From Congeria kusceri (Eukaryota; Mollusca; Bivalvia; Myida; Dreissenidae), in the NCBI GenBank assembly GCA_027627225.1, contig CM051027.1, positions 83,095,451 to 83,159,450 on the forward strand: a DNA stretch of 64,000 bases, in the 5' to 3' direction. Below, piece by piece: positions 45,406 through 58,781 of the stretch. Positions within the stretch are counted from its first letter, which is position 1. The number at the start of each line of letters is the position of its first letter. The notes under the pieces are model-generated. The model saw nothing but the letters and a program-made list of their open reading frames with translations, ran no database searches and had not been told where the DNA came from. The translations under genes and the position numbers were made by a program.

Positions 45406-45834
45406 TTTTATCAAATGTCTCAATGTGTATAATATTATTTTTATTTAAAGTACATGTCTTAGCATCTATAAAGCATTTGTATCGTCTAATTTTATTTAGA
45501 GTGCATTAAGAAACCAATTTTCGTTGTTTTAGTCCCTTTAAGTGACAACTTTAAAATTTCAGAGTGGTTACCCAACTTAGGTGTTGTTTGGGTATCAAGA
45601 CTAAAAAAAGTATACAGAGTAAAAAAAGGTTTGTTTAAAATATTTTTATTTTAAAGGCGTTGACAAATATTCTTTGTTTTTTTTCCAACATTCATCCTAT
45701 AACGGAGGTGTGATTTATGCTAACAATTGCATAGTATCGTGTAACTTGTCACACTTTGAAAATAAGACCCCTTGCTTAAACTGATTCTACCTATTTGAAA
45801 ATTGTCACTGTTAAGTGACAATTGTCAACGCTAA

Positions 45835-46074
45835 ATATGCGCGCGAGTAATTATCCGTTTCGCTGGAATGCTACGGTAACAATATTGTATGACCGACTTT
45901 TAGTGAAATTGCCGGAAGTCAACACATAATACTTGACCGGACACTTGCTCTCGGATGATTGTCCATCTGACAGGGATGAATATATTTTTGACAGTTTTTT
46001 GTCCCACCTATGAAAGGTCCGATGAAGATCAACAGTAGTTCATGAGCAATAGTACACAGTACGCCATAAAAGTC
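45835..46074 (+). promoter_or_regulatory. Candidate paxillin promoter / 5' UTR
   Basis: The 240 bases before the paxillin ATG hold a CpG-bearing GCGCGCGAG, an ETS-type GCCGGAAGTC at 45911-45920 and no TATA box, as expected for a broadly expressed gene. The transcription start was not located. Confidence 0.35.
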
Positions 46075-46087
46075 ATGGAAGATTTAG
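46075..46087 (+). CDS. PXN: Paxillin exon 1, first four codons
   Basis: ATGGAAGATTTAG|GTAGGC encodes Met-Glu-Asp-Leu and leaves in phase 1. The exon at 61877 enters in phase 1 with AT, giving GAT, so the joined start reads MEDLDALLADLQ. That is the paxillin LD1 motif, which starts MDDLDALLADLE in vertebrates. No other plus-strand ATG-Asp/Glu-Asp-Leu with a donor in the right phase was seen upstream. Confidence 0.75.
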
Positions 46088-46608
46088 GTAGGCACCTTTT
46101 GTACTTGCAGTTTTGACTATTGTTTTGGGTAATCACTAATTAATCATTAATTTAATGTTGCTGTCACTGTCAGTCACTTAATTGCACGTTAGTAAAATTG
46201 GAGTATATGTATTGTTCAGTGATCAAGTGCTTTTATAAATACCATAAGGGCATTGAAATACAGCACAGTAAAATATTTAACATTTAAAACGCTAAGATAT
46301 CAGTAGATAAATGTTCCATGAAAATGAAATACGAAACAATGACGCGAGTCGATTGAAAAATTTGGAGCCATTATGAGCCCTGGTGATGCTCGGTCTAATA
46401 AATAAAGAACATTGATCATAGTCGACCAATGAAAGCAGCTTATTAATTATTATATCAATAGTAGCAAAGTAAACATAGTAATACAAAAATTCTGTTAGTA
46501 ATAGTAGTAGTTGTTAATTTAAATATAATAATAAAATAATAATTAATTAATAAGGATATTAAGGTAAGTATAGTTTTCCATTTACCAGTCTATTTTTATT
46601 GCTCTTAA

Positions 46609-47098
46609 AGGGGCATATTGACAGTATTTCCCATAGATATAGACACATATTAAAACAAGACATATTCCTATTTGTCTCGAATATATTTTCTAATAAGTTG
46701 TATCAATAATACATGAATGGAATCATTAAGAAAATATATATACAAAACCCCCCCAAAAATTTGGGAGACACAGCAGGATTCAAACTCATGCCTGCAAAAT
46801 CTCGCACTTAAATGAAAACTTTCCTAGGCAACGCAACATTTTTTTAATGCGCGTAACGGTACCTCATGTACATTTCATTCATATTGATTTTAATACTACT
46901 GCTTATTTCCCGCGACCATGAAAGTGTTATCGGTGACCATTGTGTATATAGTACGATTATATATATTTGTCAACTGTTAGTAAAAACAAGGCCATCATAA
47001 ATTCATGTTTAATAATCCTTCAATATTAATTCTCTGTCAATGAACATTATTTTTGCAAATGTTATTGTCGATCTACCATGAAATCAATATATGCCCCT
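46609..47098. mobile_element. TTAA-flanked MITE (piggyBac-like), copy 1
   Basis: TTAA|AGGGGCATATTGA at the left and TCAATATATGCCCCT|TTAA at the right. TTAA target duplication is the hallmark of piggyBac-type elements. A diverged copy lies at 50.8-51.3 kb. About 490 bp, no transposase. Confidence 0.75.
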
Positions 47099-49495
47099 TT
47101 AACTGTGCAAAATTTCCCTTTGTGACAGTTTTGAAATTCATTTTTCAATCTCTTCCTTTGTCATTATACAATTTCGCATTTCAACAGTAAACACTCAGCT
47201 TGTATCGATATTGAGTGGACCATAGAATTTATATCGCTATATCCGAATATCGCTACATCCGTAAACAGCATGGGCATACAAGAGACACAACACTGATCAT
47301 TTTACAGGTATATGTACTTAAAAGTTTTACGTTCGAATAATGATAGTCAGACATGTTACTAGTGCGTGACATCACTAAATACTGTCAGAACTACCAATGG
47401 TCTTTCTATTGAAACTTTTTTCACAACCTTCCCCAAACCGTTTTAACAAGCCAATTATAGGGACAGTCTCATCGAACGCCAATTTTAATTGACCATATAA
47501 CTGTATGTAACCGGAATAATATTTTTCACACCTGTTACAGACCCAAAATATCGTAACAAAAGGGAAATATTTGGGACTGGGTCATGAAAATAACTTTTTC
47601 AATTACCAGAAACTTCGTTAAATGAGATATAGTTACAAGCGATGTTATATCAATTGAAATATATAGGGATCCGGTCAGGACCTTGGACTAAGCATCGTTC
47701 TATGCGATATATCGCTGTAAGCGATATCGTTACAAGTGGAGTTTCCTGTACTCTTTTCTTCCTTTGTCATTATACTGGTGTAGACCAAGTCATACAAGTA
47801 TAACTGGGACCAATACAGCTTGACGTGACACTCATACATTCTGTAGGGCATATTAGTTAATGACATGTTTGAATTATTTATTTAAACTTTAATTGTTAGT
47901 TAAAATATTATTATTTGACTTTAGAAAAACTACAATAAATTTCTGATATTACATGTAATGATGTACATACATAAGGATAAAAATTATTGTCATAGCTTGT
48001 CAGTGTATCAAAATATAGGTGGTATCCTTTGTCTGACATTTTCATTGCGCTTTTCCTCAAGATACTGTTTATTTTAATTGCGTATATAAATACTTCAAAC
48101 AGTAACCATGACCATGCCTGTTTTAATATTTTATATTAACTACAATATAATGTTTATAAAGTGAGATAGTTGAGAAATATGTATAAATATAACATAAAAG
48201 ACTGCAAAAAAACATATAAATTAAAATAAATGGAATAAATATCAGTATCCAATACATTTTCATTCAGTGCTGATATATTTAAATAAAAATTGAGAGCAGA
48301 AAACAAACAATACAATTTTAGACGGCATGGTTTAAATGACATTGCTCCATTCTGAAGATGATGTTGGGTGCTAGTTGTTTGTTTGCATCTTTCGTCTATT
48401 TCTTAAATTAAACTTTTGCTTGCTAAAAGTACTACTTTCAATTCACCCATTGTATGCTCATGTGTGTTGTCAATTTGTATATGTTTGCAATAAATACAGT
48501 TTTAACCAAAAGTACTATTTTTCGTGCATCAAACATTATTCTGGCATATTGCATTATACTCATATGCATGTATCAACAATGCTGCTCTGATTGAATGCTG
48601 TATGTATATGTAAGTCTTCTTTTTGTTAAACTTTGTGATTGATGGATGCGTTTTTCTTGCATGGTGTGTTTTACTGTCATATCACAGTACTAAAATGGCC
48701 ATTTGTACATTATACCAGTTTGCCTCATCATTATAACACATAGGAAATGATACATACTAGATATTAGTTTATTACTCAGCAATAAATTGATGATATCAAC
48801 TATGGACGATGTAAAATGATTTTTACTGACACGGATTTAATAAATTAAAAAAAAGTACTGGTAAATATTGGTTTGTTATGTAAAAACACTGCTTATATTA
48901 TTGTAGTAAATGTAAAAAAAAATCAGAAGCTTAATTTAATTTAATAAAGATTTATTAATAGTATTTATTAACTATAAATAATAACTGGTACATGTATTCA
49001 TTTATTTGATGGAGTACGAACCATGCTAGTTTTAAACAATATGAGCCTATTGCGGTAGTTATCTTGATTTATTTCCCTTTGATTATCTAAGTTGCTATGC
49101 AACATTCAGTATTTGTAATTGAGATTATGCAAATTTATAAATAAAACTTGCACAGGATGTATAGCAGGGATAACTACCCAGGCATAGTTTGTTTGCTGTG
49201 AGTTTAATATGTTTGTGGTTTTTGGGATATGGCAGGTTAGGAAATGTTGAACAGGTATGTTGTTGTATTTGTAACAAACACTGTTATTATACCCCTGATT
49301 AATGGACTTGTAAATTTATTCACGCTGACCTAAATGTGCAATTGTGTATGCATTTAAATTGACTATTGGTTTATGTGGTAAGGAAGTATTAACTAGAAGA
49401 TAAACGCCTCTGAACAAATTGTTAACCAAATTAAATTTGCTACTTTGAAAGTATAGTTATGTGGGTTATTTTGTAGGGTAAAATATTATGAGTTT

Positions 49496-49874
49496 CAGTG
49501 TTTTTTTAGGGCCAATTTGGGGCCCTAATTGGGCCCCATTCCTCTGCTAAAAAAGTATATATTTTTCCCCTATATTTGCCTTAAAATTCCCCTCAGAATG
49601 TAAGCTTTCTTTGAAAAAAATTTGACCAAAATCGGACAAAAATTGACTAAGATAGAGGCATTTTTGTAAACAATCCCAGCAATCTTTCATCAAACCAATT
49701 TAATGCATAGTCTAAGTTATCATTTGTAGCCAAACAATTGATTAATGTTTTATAACAAATTAGAATATAAGTATGTAATAATTTTTTTACAAAAAAATAT
49801 AATTCCCCTTTTGCCATAAAATTGCCCATCTAAAGGGCCCCGCCACCTTTCCCCAAAAGGTGAAAAAAACACTG
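49496..49874. mobile_element. CAGTG-ended small TIR element
   Basis: CAGTGTTTTTTTAGGG at the left and AAAAAAACACTG at the right, with AGTTT before and AGTTA after (4 of 5 bases duplicated). It shares AAGTATATATTTTTCCCC with the element at 34.4 kb. GGGGCCCTAATTGGGCCCC is a palindrome near the left end. 379 bp. Confidence 0.65.
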
Positions 49875-50388
49875 AGTTATAGCCATGCTAGGGAAAGATC
49901 TAGGATCAAAAAAGGTACAAGGTGCTACTCAAAAGGAGCAGGAGGGCAAAGCCCGACCAGTTTGTTGACACTTTCTAATAATTTGTGTAAATCAGGGTTT
50001 TTATGAGTCTTATGCTTCTAATTAATGTCTATTCATTTGTCATCGAATATTTGCAAAAATATATTGAATTTCTAAAGATAATCAATATTTCAGTGTTGAC
50101 CAGCCCAGAGGGGAAATAGGGGGGATTCAGAAAGAAGCAGGGTGAAGCACCTTGCTATTTTCCTCTACATTTTTCCCTACCTACGCAGTTTTCTTAATCC
50201 AAATACATGTATTAACATTTGTAGCCATTGGTTAATTTGGCGAATGGCAGATTGAGCCATGTGATAAAGATGTACATGTAAAGAGATGTAGCTGTTCTCT
50301 GCTAACAATATAAAATTATGTTGCTTCTTAATAGTTCTCTTCTGAGTATGTCAATAAATTTTCTTTAAACATTCATAATTTTGGTCAT

Positions 50389-51899
50389 CCGTCACACCGG
50401 GGCCGTTCTGTGTGTTTTCTGCGCATTCCCTCCATGAGCTCACCACATCTTCAGCATTTTTATTTTGTTTACATTGCATCCCCATGGCTTCTTTTTGGCA
50501 ATCATAGGCAAACAACATTGTGTTGTGGGTGTGTCTTTGATCACCGCAGCGCGTATGGCGTTCACACAGTAACTGCACGGCGACCATACAGCATCGGCGC
50601 TGCGTTTAAAGTGTTACTGTTGCAGTTTTCCAGAAAATTTCATTCGTGAGACTACTCTTCAAGATTTGCATTTTATTCCAGAGGCAACTTAATTTGCACA
50701 AAGTGATGCTGAAGACTAGGGGCCGTTGGCGGGGCAGAGCAGCCAGGCTAGTCTGCATGACTTACTTCACCAAGCCATCTTCCTCGCACTGCTCTCCTCT
50801 TTCTTCCTTTAATGTAGCTTATATGCATATCGACGGTATTTCCCATAAGTATAGACACATATTAAAATAAGACATATTTCCATTTTTCGTGAATATTATT
50901 TTTCTAGTACCATTAATATATTGATGAAATCGTTAAGAACAAAAATGTATTCAAAATCAAGAAAAACAATTTGGATACTCAATTCCAGCGAACTCATGCC
51001 TACAAAATCACGTATTTCAATGAAAACTTTCCAATGCTACACAACATTTATCAGTGTTGCGCATGTGCGTTGCGGTACTGTACTTTTCATTAATAACTAC
51101 TAATTTTCCCGCGTCCACGAAAGTGTCACTGGCACAACTGTTTATATATTAAAATTATATGTATTTGTCATCAACTGTTTATAGACACAAGATCATCATA
51201 TTTTACAATACTTGAATATTATTTCTCTGTAAAAATGAACTTTATTTTTGCAAATTGTATTGTCAATCCTACCGTCAATACGCCCCTTAAAAGCTAGTTG
51301 ATGGTTATTTGCCTTCTGCTTCTGCTGCTGCTGCTGGACAAGAACCTTGTTTTCTGCCAGCAGTTAGTTATCTATTTCCTCTGTGAGGATCACTAATATA
51401 CAGTATGTCTTGATGACTTTAAGAGTAACACTAATAAAGGTAAACTGAAAGACTGGGTTTTATATAGCTGATCACCAATGAAAACCATGGTAGGGCTAGG
51501 GAAGTGCTAGAAATGCAGTGTAAACGTCATGATTATAGAAGGAGCCCACAAGAAACGCCATGAATGTTGTAATGTTGTACGCATGATGGACATCGTAGGG
51601 TTGCAGACACAAACCATCATAGGACATTTCCACTGCCAATCTACTGCGTTTAAACTACGTCCCTCTGGCTTACTTCGCGTTGCTTCTGCAACCATGGCGA
51701 TCTTTTGGCATTGTAAGATAGAATACCCAACGCAGGCCTTTACTTTCAGCTTGTCCAAAGTAGTCATTGTCGGTCTTGAAGCTGAGTCGTCTTTTGGGTC
51801 CCTGTGGCATTTTTCTGTGTTCTCGTCACAATTCCACGGTGTTCTTGGCGATCCTATCGTGTCCTAGGTCGCAGTAAGAACGCCAGTTCGGTGTGACGG
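50389..51899. mobile_element. TIR element, ends CCGTCACACCG, interrupted
   Basis: CCGTCACACCGGGGCCGTTC at the left pairs with GAACGCCAGTTCGGTGTGACGG at the right. A diverged TTAA-type MITE copy (50823-51286) sits in the middle, so the flanks together form an older element of about 1.05 kb. Frames of up to 112 codons inside match nothing I know. Confidence 0.6.
50823..51286. mobile_element. TTAA-flanked MITE, copy 2, nested
   Basis: It shares with the copy at 46.6 kb the phrases GGTATTTCCCATA, GACACATATTAAAA, AACTCATGCCT and TTTATTTTTGCAAATTG. TTAA stands at the left and CTTAA at the right. It is more diverged at the left end. Confidence 0.65.
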
Positions 51900-52549
51900 G
51901 GGTATTACCAGTATATTGCTTTGTCAGTAACATTTAAATAACTATCGACAGTTGTTATTAAAACCTGTTGAAATATGTTTGTATTTCTTGACAAAACTTT
52001 CACCATTGCAATTATTAAATTTATATTTGGATTTGATACAAAGAAAAATTATACCACAAAAATTCATTAAAATAAAGCCACCGTAAATTATACAAACAAA
52101 CTTTTAATAGAGTTTGGTGTGTTACAAATCTGCAAATTCTACTACAAACCATACTGTACAAATTTTCTACAAGCTCTGGTACTATCATCACAACAGAAGA
52201 ATTTGTGTGTCATTTCAGGTTAACTTAGTTAAAGTAGGGGGCGAGTTTTGTATGCTATGTGTATGTTGTATTAATCAATAAAGATACACCAAACTATGTG
52301 AGTCAGCGAGCTATCCTATGAAACTGTTTTGGCTCTCCCTCTATTTAGTAATATGCGGTGTACATTACAGTTTTTACCTGAGCCTAATTTCTCATTTTGA
52401 AAGGTTAATGTTAAAGGGACATTGCTGCTTTCTTCATGTCAAATTGTTACTGTTAGGTACATTGCACATGGTTGGTGCTTTAAAATGAACTTAGGTTTTT
52501 AACAGTGTTTTTATTTAAAAAAAATTGTTTATACATATAGTTGTTACAT

Positions 52550-52672
52550 CAAAATGTATTTTTTTAAAATTGATTATGCATATAATTGTTACATCAAAAT
52601 TTATATCGCTAATTTATATGCATATAATTGTTACATCAAAATTTATATCGCTAATTTATATGTAATTGCTTT
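52550..52672. repeat. Short tandem duplication, about 47-bp unit
   Basis: TATGCATATAATTGTTACATC followed by AAAATTTATATCGCTAATT occurs twice in a row, with a third, partial unit before them. Confidence 0.75.
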
Positions 52673-54062
52673 TACATTTACAAGAAAAAGTGGTGAATGA
52701 TAAGATACAAAAATCATTGTATAATATTTTTGAAACATTGAACAATACTTGGTTTATATAATTGATGGAATGTTGAATTTGCTACATGTTTTTGCAGTTA
52801 GTATCTTGCAACTTTTAAATGATTATTCACTTTGTTTCCAGTAATGTCATTTTGCTAAACGATTAGCTGTACAAATCAAAGCTGAATGATTTGGACCATG
52901 GTAGTATGGCATATTTACACATGATATACAAATGTATGTGAACAAGGCCTTTAAAGATTCTACTTTAGAAAAAATAAGCATTGATTGCAAGCTGGATGGT
53001 TTCACTTTCATTTTAAAAACTTACCCTCTCGAAACTATTCTCACAAGCACGCGCATATTGCATTTGATGGGACAGACTGAAGCACTTCAGTGAATCATGC
53101 ACTGTATAGGTGTTGAGAAAATATTCTGAAGCCTAGCCTCTCTAGTATCTGCCTGTAGTGTAAAATATTATCATCATTGTTAGTTGGTAGCTTCGACCCT
53201 TGATATCTAGTGTTTGAATACATGCAGACATATTTCAGTTAGGGTTAACCAACTTCAGGAATGTTTAATGGCTAGATTAATGCACTTAAAAAGTGAGAGT
53301 GATTTAGGAGCATTCTGTCAGTGGGAAATTGCAGCACACTAGGTAAGTTTATCACTTATTTGTCATTATAAAACCATGCCTAGTTTATTTGTCTTCTTAT
53401 GATTTGAGAAGAAAATTATATTGCTACTAGTATTATCATCATTATCATTATTATAATGGTCATTAAGATTCTTATGACTACAACATTATCGAAGCACAGT
53501 ATACATCTTCACATTAAGTAAACATGGAATTAATTGAAAGATGTGTAAATTTGAACATTCACCACCTCCAAATAATGACATAGATGTACTTCAATGTGTT
53601 TTGACTATTTACCTGATGTAAACTTTAACTACTCCCCACCCCCACCCCAGGGCTTTCAGGCCCCAAATCAGTTAAACAGACCAGCCAGTTCTATACTAAA
53701 TATATATGAAAACAAAATTAATATTTGTATACTATTTCAAGTCTTGGGACTTTTGATTTCAAAACGTATGAAATATAACACTTAAAGTGCATCAAGTGCC
53801 ACATAAAAACTGTTAAATTTGTTAACTAACATTTTAGTGAGATATAATTATCCCTTTCATAAATAAGATTTAGTGGCATGTCCTTGTATTTCATGGATTG
53901 CAGCTTGAAATACACCTGCAAAATTTTAATTAAAATGGTGGTTTAAGATAAACCATGAGAGGATTGTAGTTTTAATTGTTTCTATAAGGATTGTTATCAT
54001 CAGATATATTTGCAGATCGATGTATTTTTGAAAAAACATTCCGCTAGTTACAGCAAAACATA

Positions 54063-54279
54063 TGAGGCGTGTCGTTGGAATATCGACTTAATGCATGTGC
54101 GTAAAGTGTTGTCTGCACGGGCTAATCCAGGACGGCACTTTCCGTCTACAGTGGATTTATGGTTGGAAGAGACTTCCTTGAAACAGAAAATACCATAAAA
54201 GTGGAAAGTGTCATCCTGGATCAGCCTGTGCGGACTTTACGCACATGCATTAAGCCTGATATTCCCACGACACGCCTCA
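54063..54279. mobile_element. Palindromic MITE, family P, copy 4
   Basis: TGAGGCGTGTCGTTGG at the left and CCCACGACACGCCTCA at the right, with ATA/TAT outside each end. Each inner GCCTGTGC palindrome is reduced to about half, so the copy is shorter (217 bp). Confidence 0.8.
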
Positions 54280-55766
54280 TATGGAAGATAGGGCTTGTCT
54301 AACAGTTTTGTTATTCCATTCTGTAAACACAGTAACATTCTATCAAGTACTGAAGGCAGAAAAGGATATTTTAATGGACTATTTCAACTTGAAGTGTTTC
54401 AGTGAGGAAGCTAGTATGTCACAGATGGGTTTGAGACATTTTTACCATCATCGGTTTATTCACAGTTGTCAACACATTAAAGAGTGTAAGTGTATGTACC
54501 ATCTGACAACGGATATATTGACACAAATTAAAACAACCAGATAAAAGTTAATTACCATATAAGTACTTCGATTTAAAATGGTAGAAAAATTAATAAGAAC
54601 CATTGCTGTAAAACTCATGCTTGGCTACTTTTAAATCACAAACTAGTTGTTGGCTGTACAGGGAAACTCCAATACATGTATATACATTGACTCGACAGTT
54701 TTTTTAGGTTACACATCACTAATAAATGATGCAAACATAGACACTCATATTTGTTGATTTTTTTATATATTTTTGTGTTCCATTCTCATATTTATCTGTC
54801 TGCTTTCAAGTTACATTGTCACTTTCGTCTGCTTATTTTGAAAATAATTGATGATTGATCGTAGATACACAATAAATAATGAACTAACATGTAACACAGG
54901 AAGTCTTCCTCATATTAGTCACATTAGAAGGGCTATGTCTAAGCATTAGGATAGTCGAGATGGAAAGCCCATGAAATTACTATTTTTGTGGGCAAAAAGA
55001 TTGTAACTAACATAGTAACTAAGTTAATACCAGCTCAGATTTGTAGAGGGCCCATACTTCTTTCATCTTTGAACTCCATTTCCATGGAACGAATATTCCA
55101 GCTTGCGGCTTCCTTTATTCATAGCATTATATTGCTCAAATATTTCATAAAATACCATATCGGATAAAGCAAATTTGCTTAGTTGCATAGTTGTACTCTG
55201 GGTTAAAAGTTTTATTTCCTGAAATGTTGTCGAGACCCGGCGCTCCTAATGTGTCACAGTGAATGGGGCATGTCCTGTTTGTCAACACAGACTTCCTGAC
55301 AATATCTGTGCGATAACTGCTCAAGATCGCAACAGGACAATATCTGTATTGTATTGAACAATAATTATTGTGCTTACAATTGTTAAAAAATTGTGCATTT
55401 CCCTCTAGACTTTAATTTAATAATTATAAAATCAAACTTCTTACAGGTGTGGTTTTTGATGTACATGCGCATTGTGCTTGCTGGAAAATATATACAGATA
55501 TTTTCATGCATGTCCAGTTGTAGCTTTTTAGTAAGTGGAACATTTTATCATTCATAAATGTTTTAATTCCTTGATCACGATTATTTAAAATCCAAGTTCC
55601 ATAAATCATAGTTAACTAAACTTTTTGAGCTTGTTGGGTATATAAGGCAAGGTACCTTGGACTGAAACGAAACACCAGGGATGTATCCACCAGGGAATAA
55701 TGTTTTTTTTAGCTCGACAAGCTATTCTACTCGAATCGGCGTTGGCGTCTGCGTCCGAGCTAGGTG

Positions 55767-56150
55767 AAAGTTTTTCGGTAAGCTAGTTTCTCAGGAATGG
55801 CTTGAGGGATTTCATTCAAACTTTTATTCCCCACATTAAAATGAACCTATAGGCCAAGTTTGGTAACTCTAGTTTGAAATTTGACAAAATTATGGGCCTT
55901 TTTACACTTAGTAATTTTACATAAGCTATATGGACAGGTTAAAGTTTTTCGGTAAACTGGTTTCTCAGGAATGGCTTAAGGGATTTCATTCAAATTTAGA
56001 ACACTTATTCCCTATCTTAAAATGAACTCATGGGCCAATTTTGATAACTCTAGTTTGAAATTTGTCAAAATTATGGACCTTGAGAAATTTTACATATAAG
56101 CTATATGGACAGGTTAAAGTTTTTCGGTATGCTAGTTTCTCAACTTTTCG
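55767..56150. repeat. Tandem array, 174-bp unit, about 2.2 copies
   Basis: AAAGTTTTTCGGTA recurs at 55767, 55941 and 56115. Units share TTTCTCAGGAATGGCTT and ACTCTAGTTTGAAATTTG. Confidence 0.85.
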
Positions 56151-57140
56151 TTTCCACTCCCTAACTCAAGAACAGATTAAGCTATTGTAATGAAAATGCA
56201 AACATAGATACCTTATAGCGAGATCTCGATAGGGATTGCATATGGGGTGGGTGGGGTCAAGGTCACTGTTACTAAAAATAAAAAATGGTTTCCGCTCAAT
56301 AACTTGAGAACGCATTGAGATATTTTAATGAAACTTAATACATAGATACCATATATCGAGACCTCGCTTGGAATTGCATATGGGGTGGGTGGGGGTCAAG
56401 GTCACTGTTACTAATAATAGAAAAACGGTTTCCGCTCAATAACTTGAGAACGCATTGAGATAGTTTAATGAAATTTTATACATGCATACCTTATATCGAG
56501 ACCTCTCTTGGGATTGCATATGGGGGTGGGTGGGGTCAAGGTCACTGTTACTAAAAATAGAAAAACATGTTGCCGCTCAATAACTTATGAACGCATTGAG
56601 ATATTTTAATGAAACTTTATACATGCATACCTTATATCGAGACCTCGCTTGGGATTGCATATGGGGTGGGTGGGGTCAAGGTCACTGTTACTAAAAATTG
56701 AAAAACGGTTTCCGCTCAATAACTTGAGAACGAATTGAGATATTTTAATGAAACTTAATACATACATACCTTATATCAAGACCTCTCTTGGGATTGCATA
56801 TAGGTTCAAGATCAAGGTCACTGTTGCTAAAATAGAAAAATGGTTTCTGCTCAATAACTTGAGAATGCATTGAGATATTTTAATGAAACTTCATACACAG
56901 ATACCTTATATCAAGACCTCGCTTGGGATTGCATTTGGGGTGGATGGGGTCAAGGTCACTGTTACTAAAAACTAGAAAAACGGTTTCAGATCAATAACTT
57001 GTTACTAAAAATATAAAAAAGGTTTATGATCAATAACTTGAGAATGCGTCGAGATATTTTAATGAAACTTCATACATAGATACCTTATATCGAGACCTCG
57101 CTTGGGATTGCATATGGGATGGGTGGGGTTAAGATCACTT
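56150..57140. repeat. Tandem array, about 140-bp unit, seven copies
   Basis: GGGATTGCATATGGGGTGGG-type phrases recur at 56232, 56371, 56511, 56651, 56791, 56935 and 57105. Units contain GGTCAAGGTCACTGTTACTA and CTCAATAACTTGAGAACGC. These are the reverse complement of the 135-bp units at 12.9-13.7 kb. Confidence 0.88.
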
Positions 57141-57857
57141 TTACTAAAAATTTTATTGATGTGCTGACTTTATTGCATTTCGTTAGAAAATTTTGTTTTT
57201 CGTGGAATTTCCATATTTTTTGTTTTAGAAAAAAAATGCCAGTAACTCTGACAAGCACAAGAAAAGTCAAGCGCGCTGTCCTCCGACAGCTCTTGTTGTG
57301 TAATAAAATTGTCCCAACATTTGCCCCACATGTGGAAGCTGAATTTGTCAGTCTTGTGTGCAGTTGGGACTGGTACCCTCACAAAAGTTTATTTTGAGAA
57401 TGCAGCATTGGTTGAACATTGGTTTTTGGCATAAAATCCCAGCATGTTATAAACACAGGCTTAATATATCTTATGTAAGATGGACTCAAACATGCAACCT
57501 AACATTAAAAAAAAATTAAAACTGTATAAATAAGGGCATTTTTATTAACCAATACAGTGAAAGTAAAACTCCTATAAATAGATCTCGCTGACATATGTCC
57601 ATGTGACCATGATCTATGATCATGTGGCAAAACAATGCACAATAAACATGACTGACACTGACAATCTTTAACGTTGTTACAGAATGTGTAAGACTTAAAA
57701 GTTATCGTTTTACTTTCGCTCTGTTGTGTTCTTACAATCACATTATGTTCGATTTTATTTGCTGTCACAGAGTCAACATGTTTGATGTGAGTAATTACTC
57801 TGCGAATCTAAGCAGAATAGTAGCTGGTGACCTCCATGAAATCATGCAGGGTCACCT

Positions 57858-58062
57858 TAAGGCCAAAAAAATTTCTGTGTTTCAACCCTACCTAGCGAAA
57901 GCCCCCTGACCCTAAAGTTTTAAGCGACAATTGATTTCTGTTAAATCATTATTCCTCACAAATGTGCCTTTCAAATAAAGTAAAAAAAATAACTTTAAAT
58001 CCCGACCCTACCTTACTTTTTTAGCATGTTGCCGAAACACACAATTTTTTGGGGGGGCCTAA
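57858..58062. mobile_element. Small TIR element, ends TTAAGGCC
   Basis: TTAAGGCCAAAAAAATTTCT then GTGTTTC at the left, mirrored by GAAACACACAATTTTTTGGG then GGCCTAA at the right. CGACCCTACCTTAC near the right corresponds to AACCCTACCTAGC near the left in direct orientation. About 205 bp. Confidence 0.55.
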
Positions 58063-58518
58063 GTACATGTTGATCTGATATCTGATGCAGAGTGATGTGG
58101 AGTTATTATTCTGCGATATTTCGCTTAGAACTCACTGGTATACTCCACATCAACTAGCCTCTTAGTCTTACTCAATCACCAAAACAAAACGAATTGCGAA
58201 ATATGTTTGTTTCATGTGACCCATACTGTAAAACTGTGCATTTTTAACAAGTTAATTAAAATGTAGTTAAATTTCAAAGTATCGACTGTATTGTGACCAC
58301 CATCCTGGAATCGTCATGTCAGGTGACCGATCACGTGACCTTTTGCAGCAGGGAGTGACCTATGAAGGAGGTCTCTAGTGCACTTTTCATTTATAAATAG
58401 ACTGGGTAATTAACACCCAGTGTGATGATGTCATATGGACTCCTAGTCTCATATAGGATTTGTAAAGAAAAAACATGCTGAAAATTGGACTATAAGGAAA
58501 ACAGAATGGTCGATGATA

Positions 58519-58781
58519 TGTGGCGCGTCGTGAGAAAACCGGACTTAATGCATGTGCGTAAAGTGTCATCCCGGATTAGCCTGTGCAGTCCGCACAGGCT
58601 AATCCGGGACGGCACTTTCCACTTGTATGGTATTTTCTGTTTCAAGGAAGTCTCTTCTAAACATAAATCCACTGTAGGTGGAAAGTGCCGTCCTGGATTA
58701 GCCTGTGCGGACTGCACAGGCTAATCCGGGATGACACTTTACTCACATGCATTAAGTCCGGTTTTCCCACGATGCGGCTCA
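58519..58781. mobile_element. Palindromic MITE, family P, copy 5
   Basis: Full-length copy: TGTGGCGCGTCGTGAGAAAA and the inverted TTTTCCCACGATGCGGCTCA, with ATA/ATAT next to both ends and intact inner palindromes (GCCTGTGCAGTCCGCACAGGC). Confidence 0.85.

Larger units (their letters stand above)
55715..57310 (+). mobile_element. Composite tandem-repeat element in paxillin intron 1
   Basis: It starts near TAGCTCGACAAGCTATTCTA, runs through two repeat arrays and ends at the hairpin-bearing GCGCTGTCCTCCGACAGC followed by TCTTGTTG. The repeat core corresponds in inverted orientation to the array in flotillin-2 intron 6. Confidence 0.6.

Noticed and set aside
50410..51867. Transposase in the CCGTCACACCG element
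   Set aside because: Frames are short, occur on both strands and show no catalytic motif; part of the span is a nested MITE.
57085..57397. Overlapping frames near the end of the 56-kb array
   Set aside because: Short, present on both strands and partly within the repeat; no domain or splice support.
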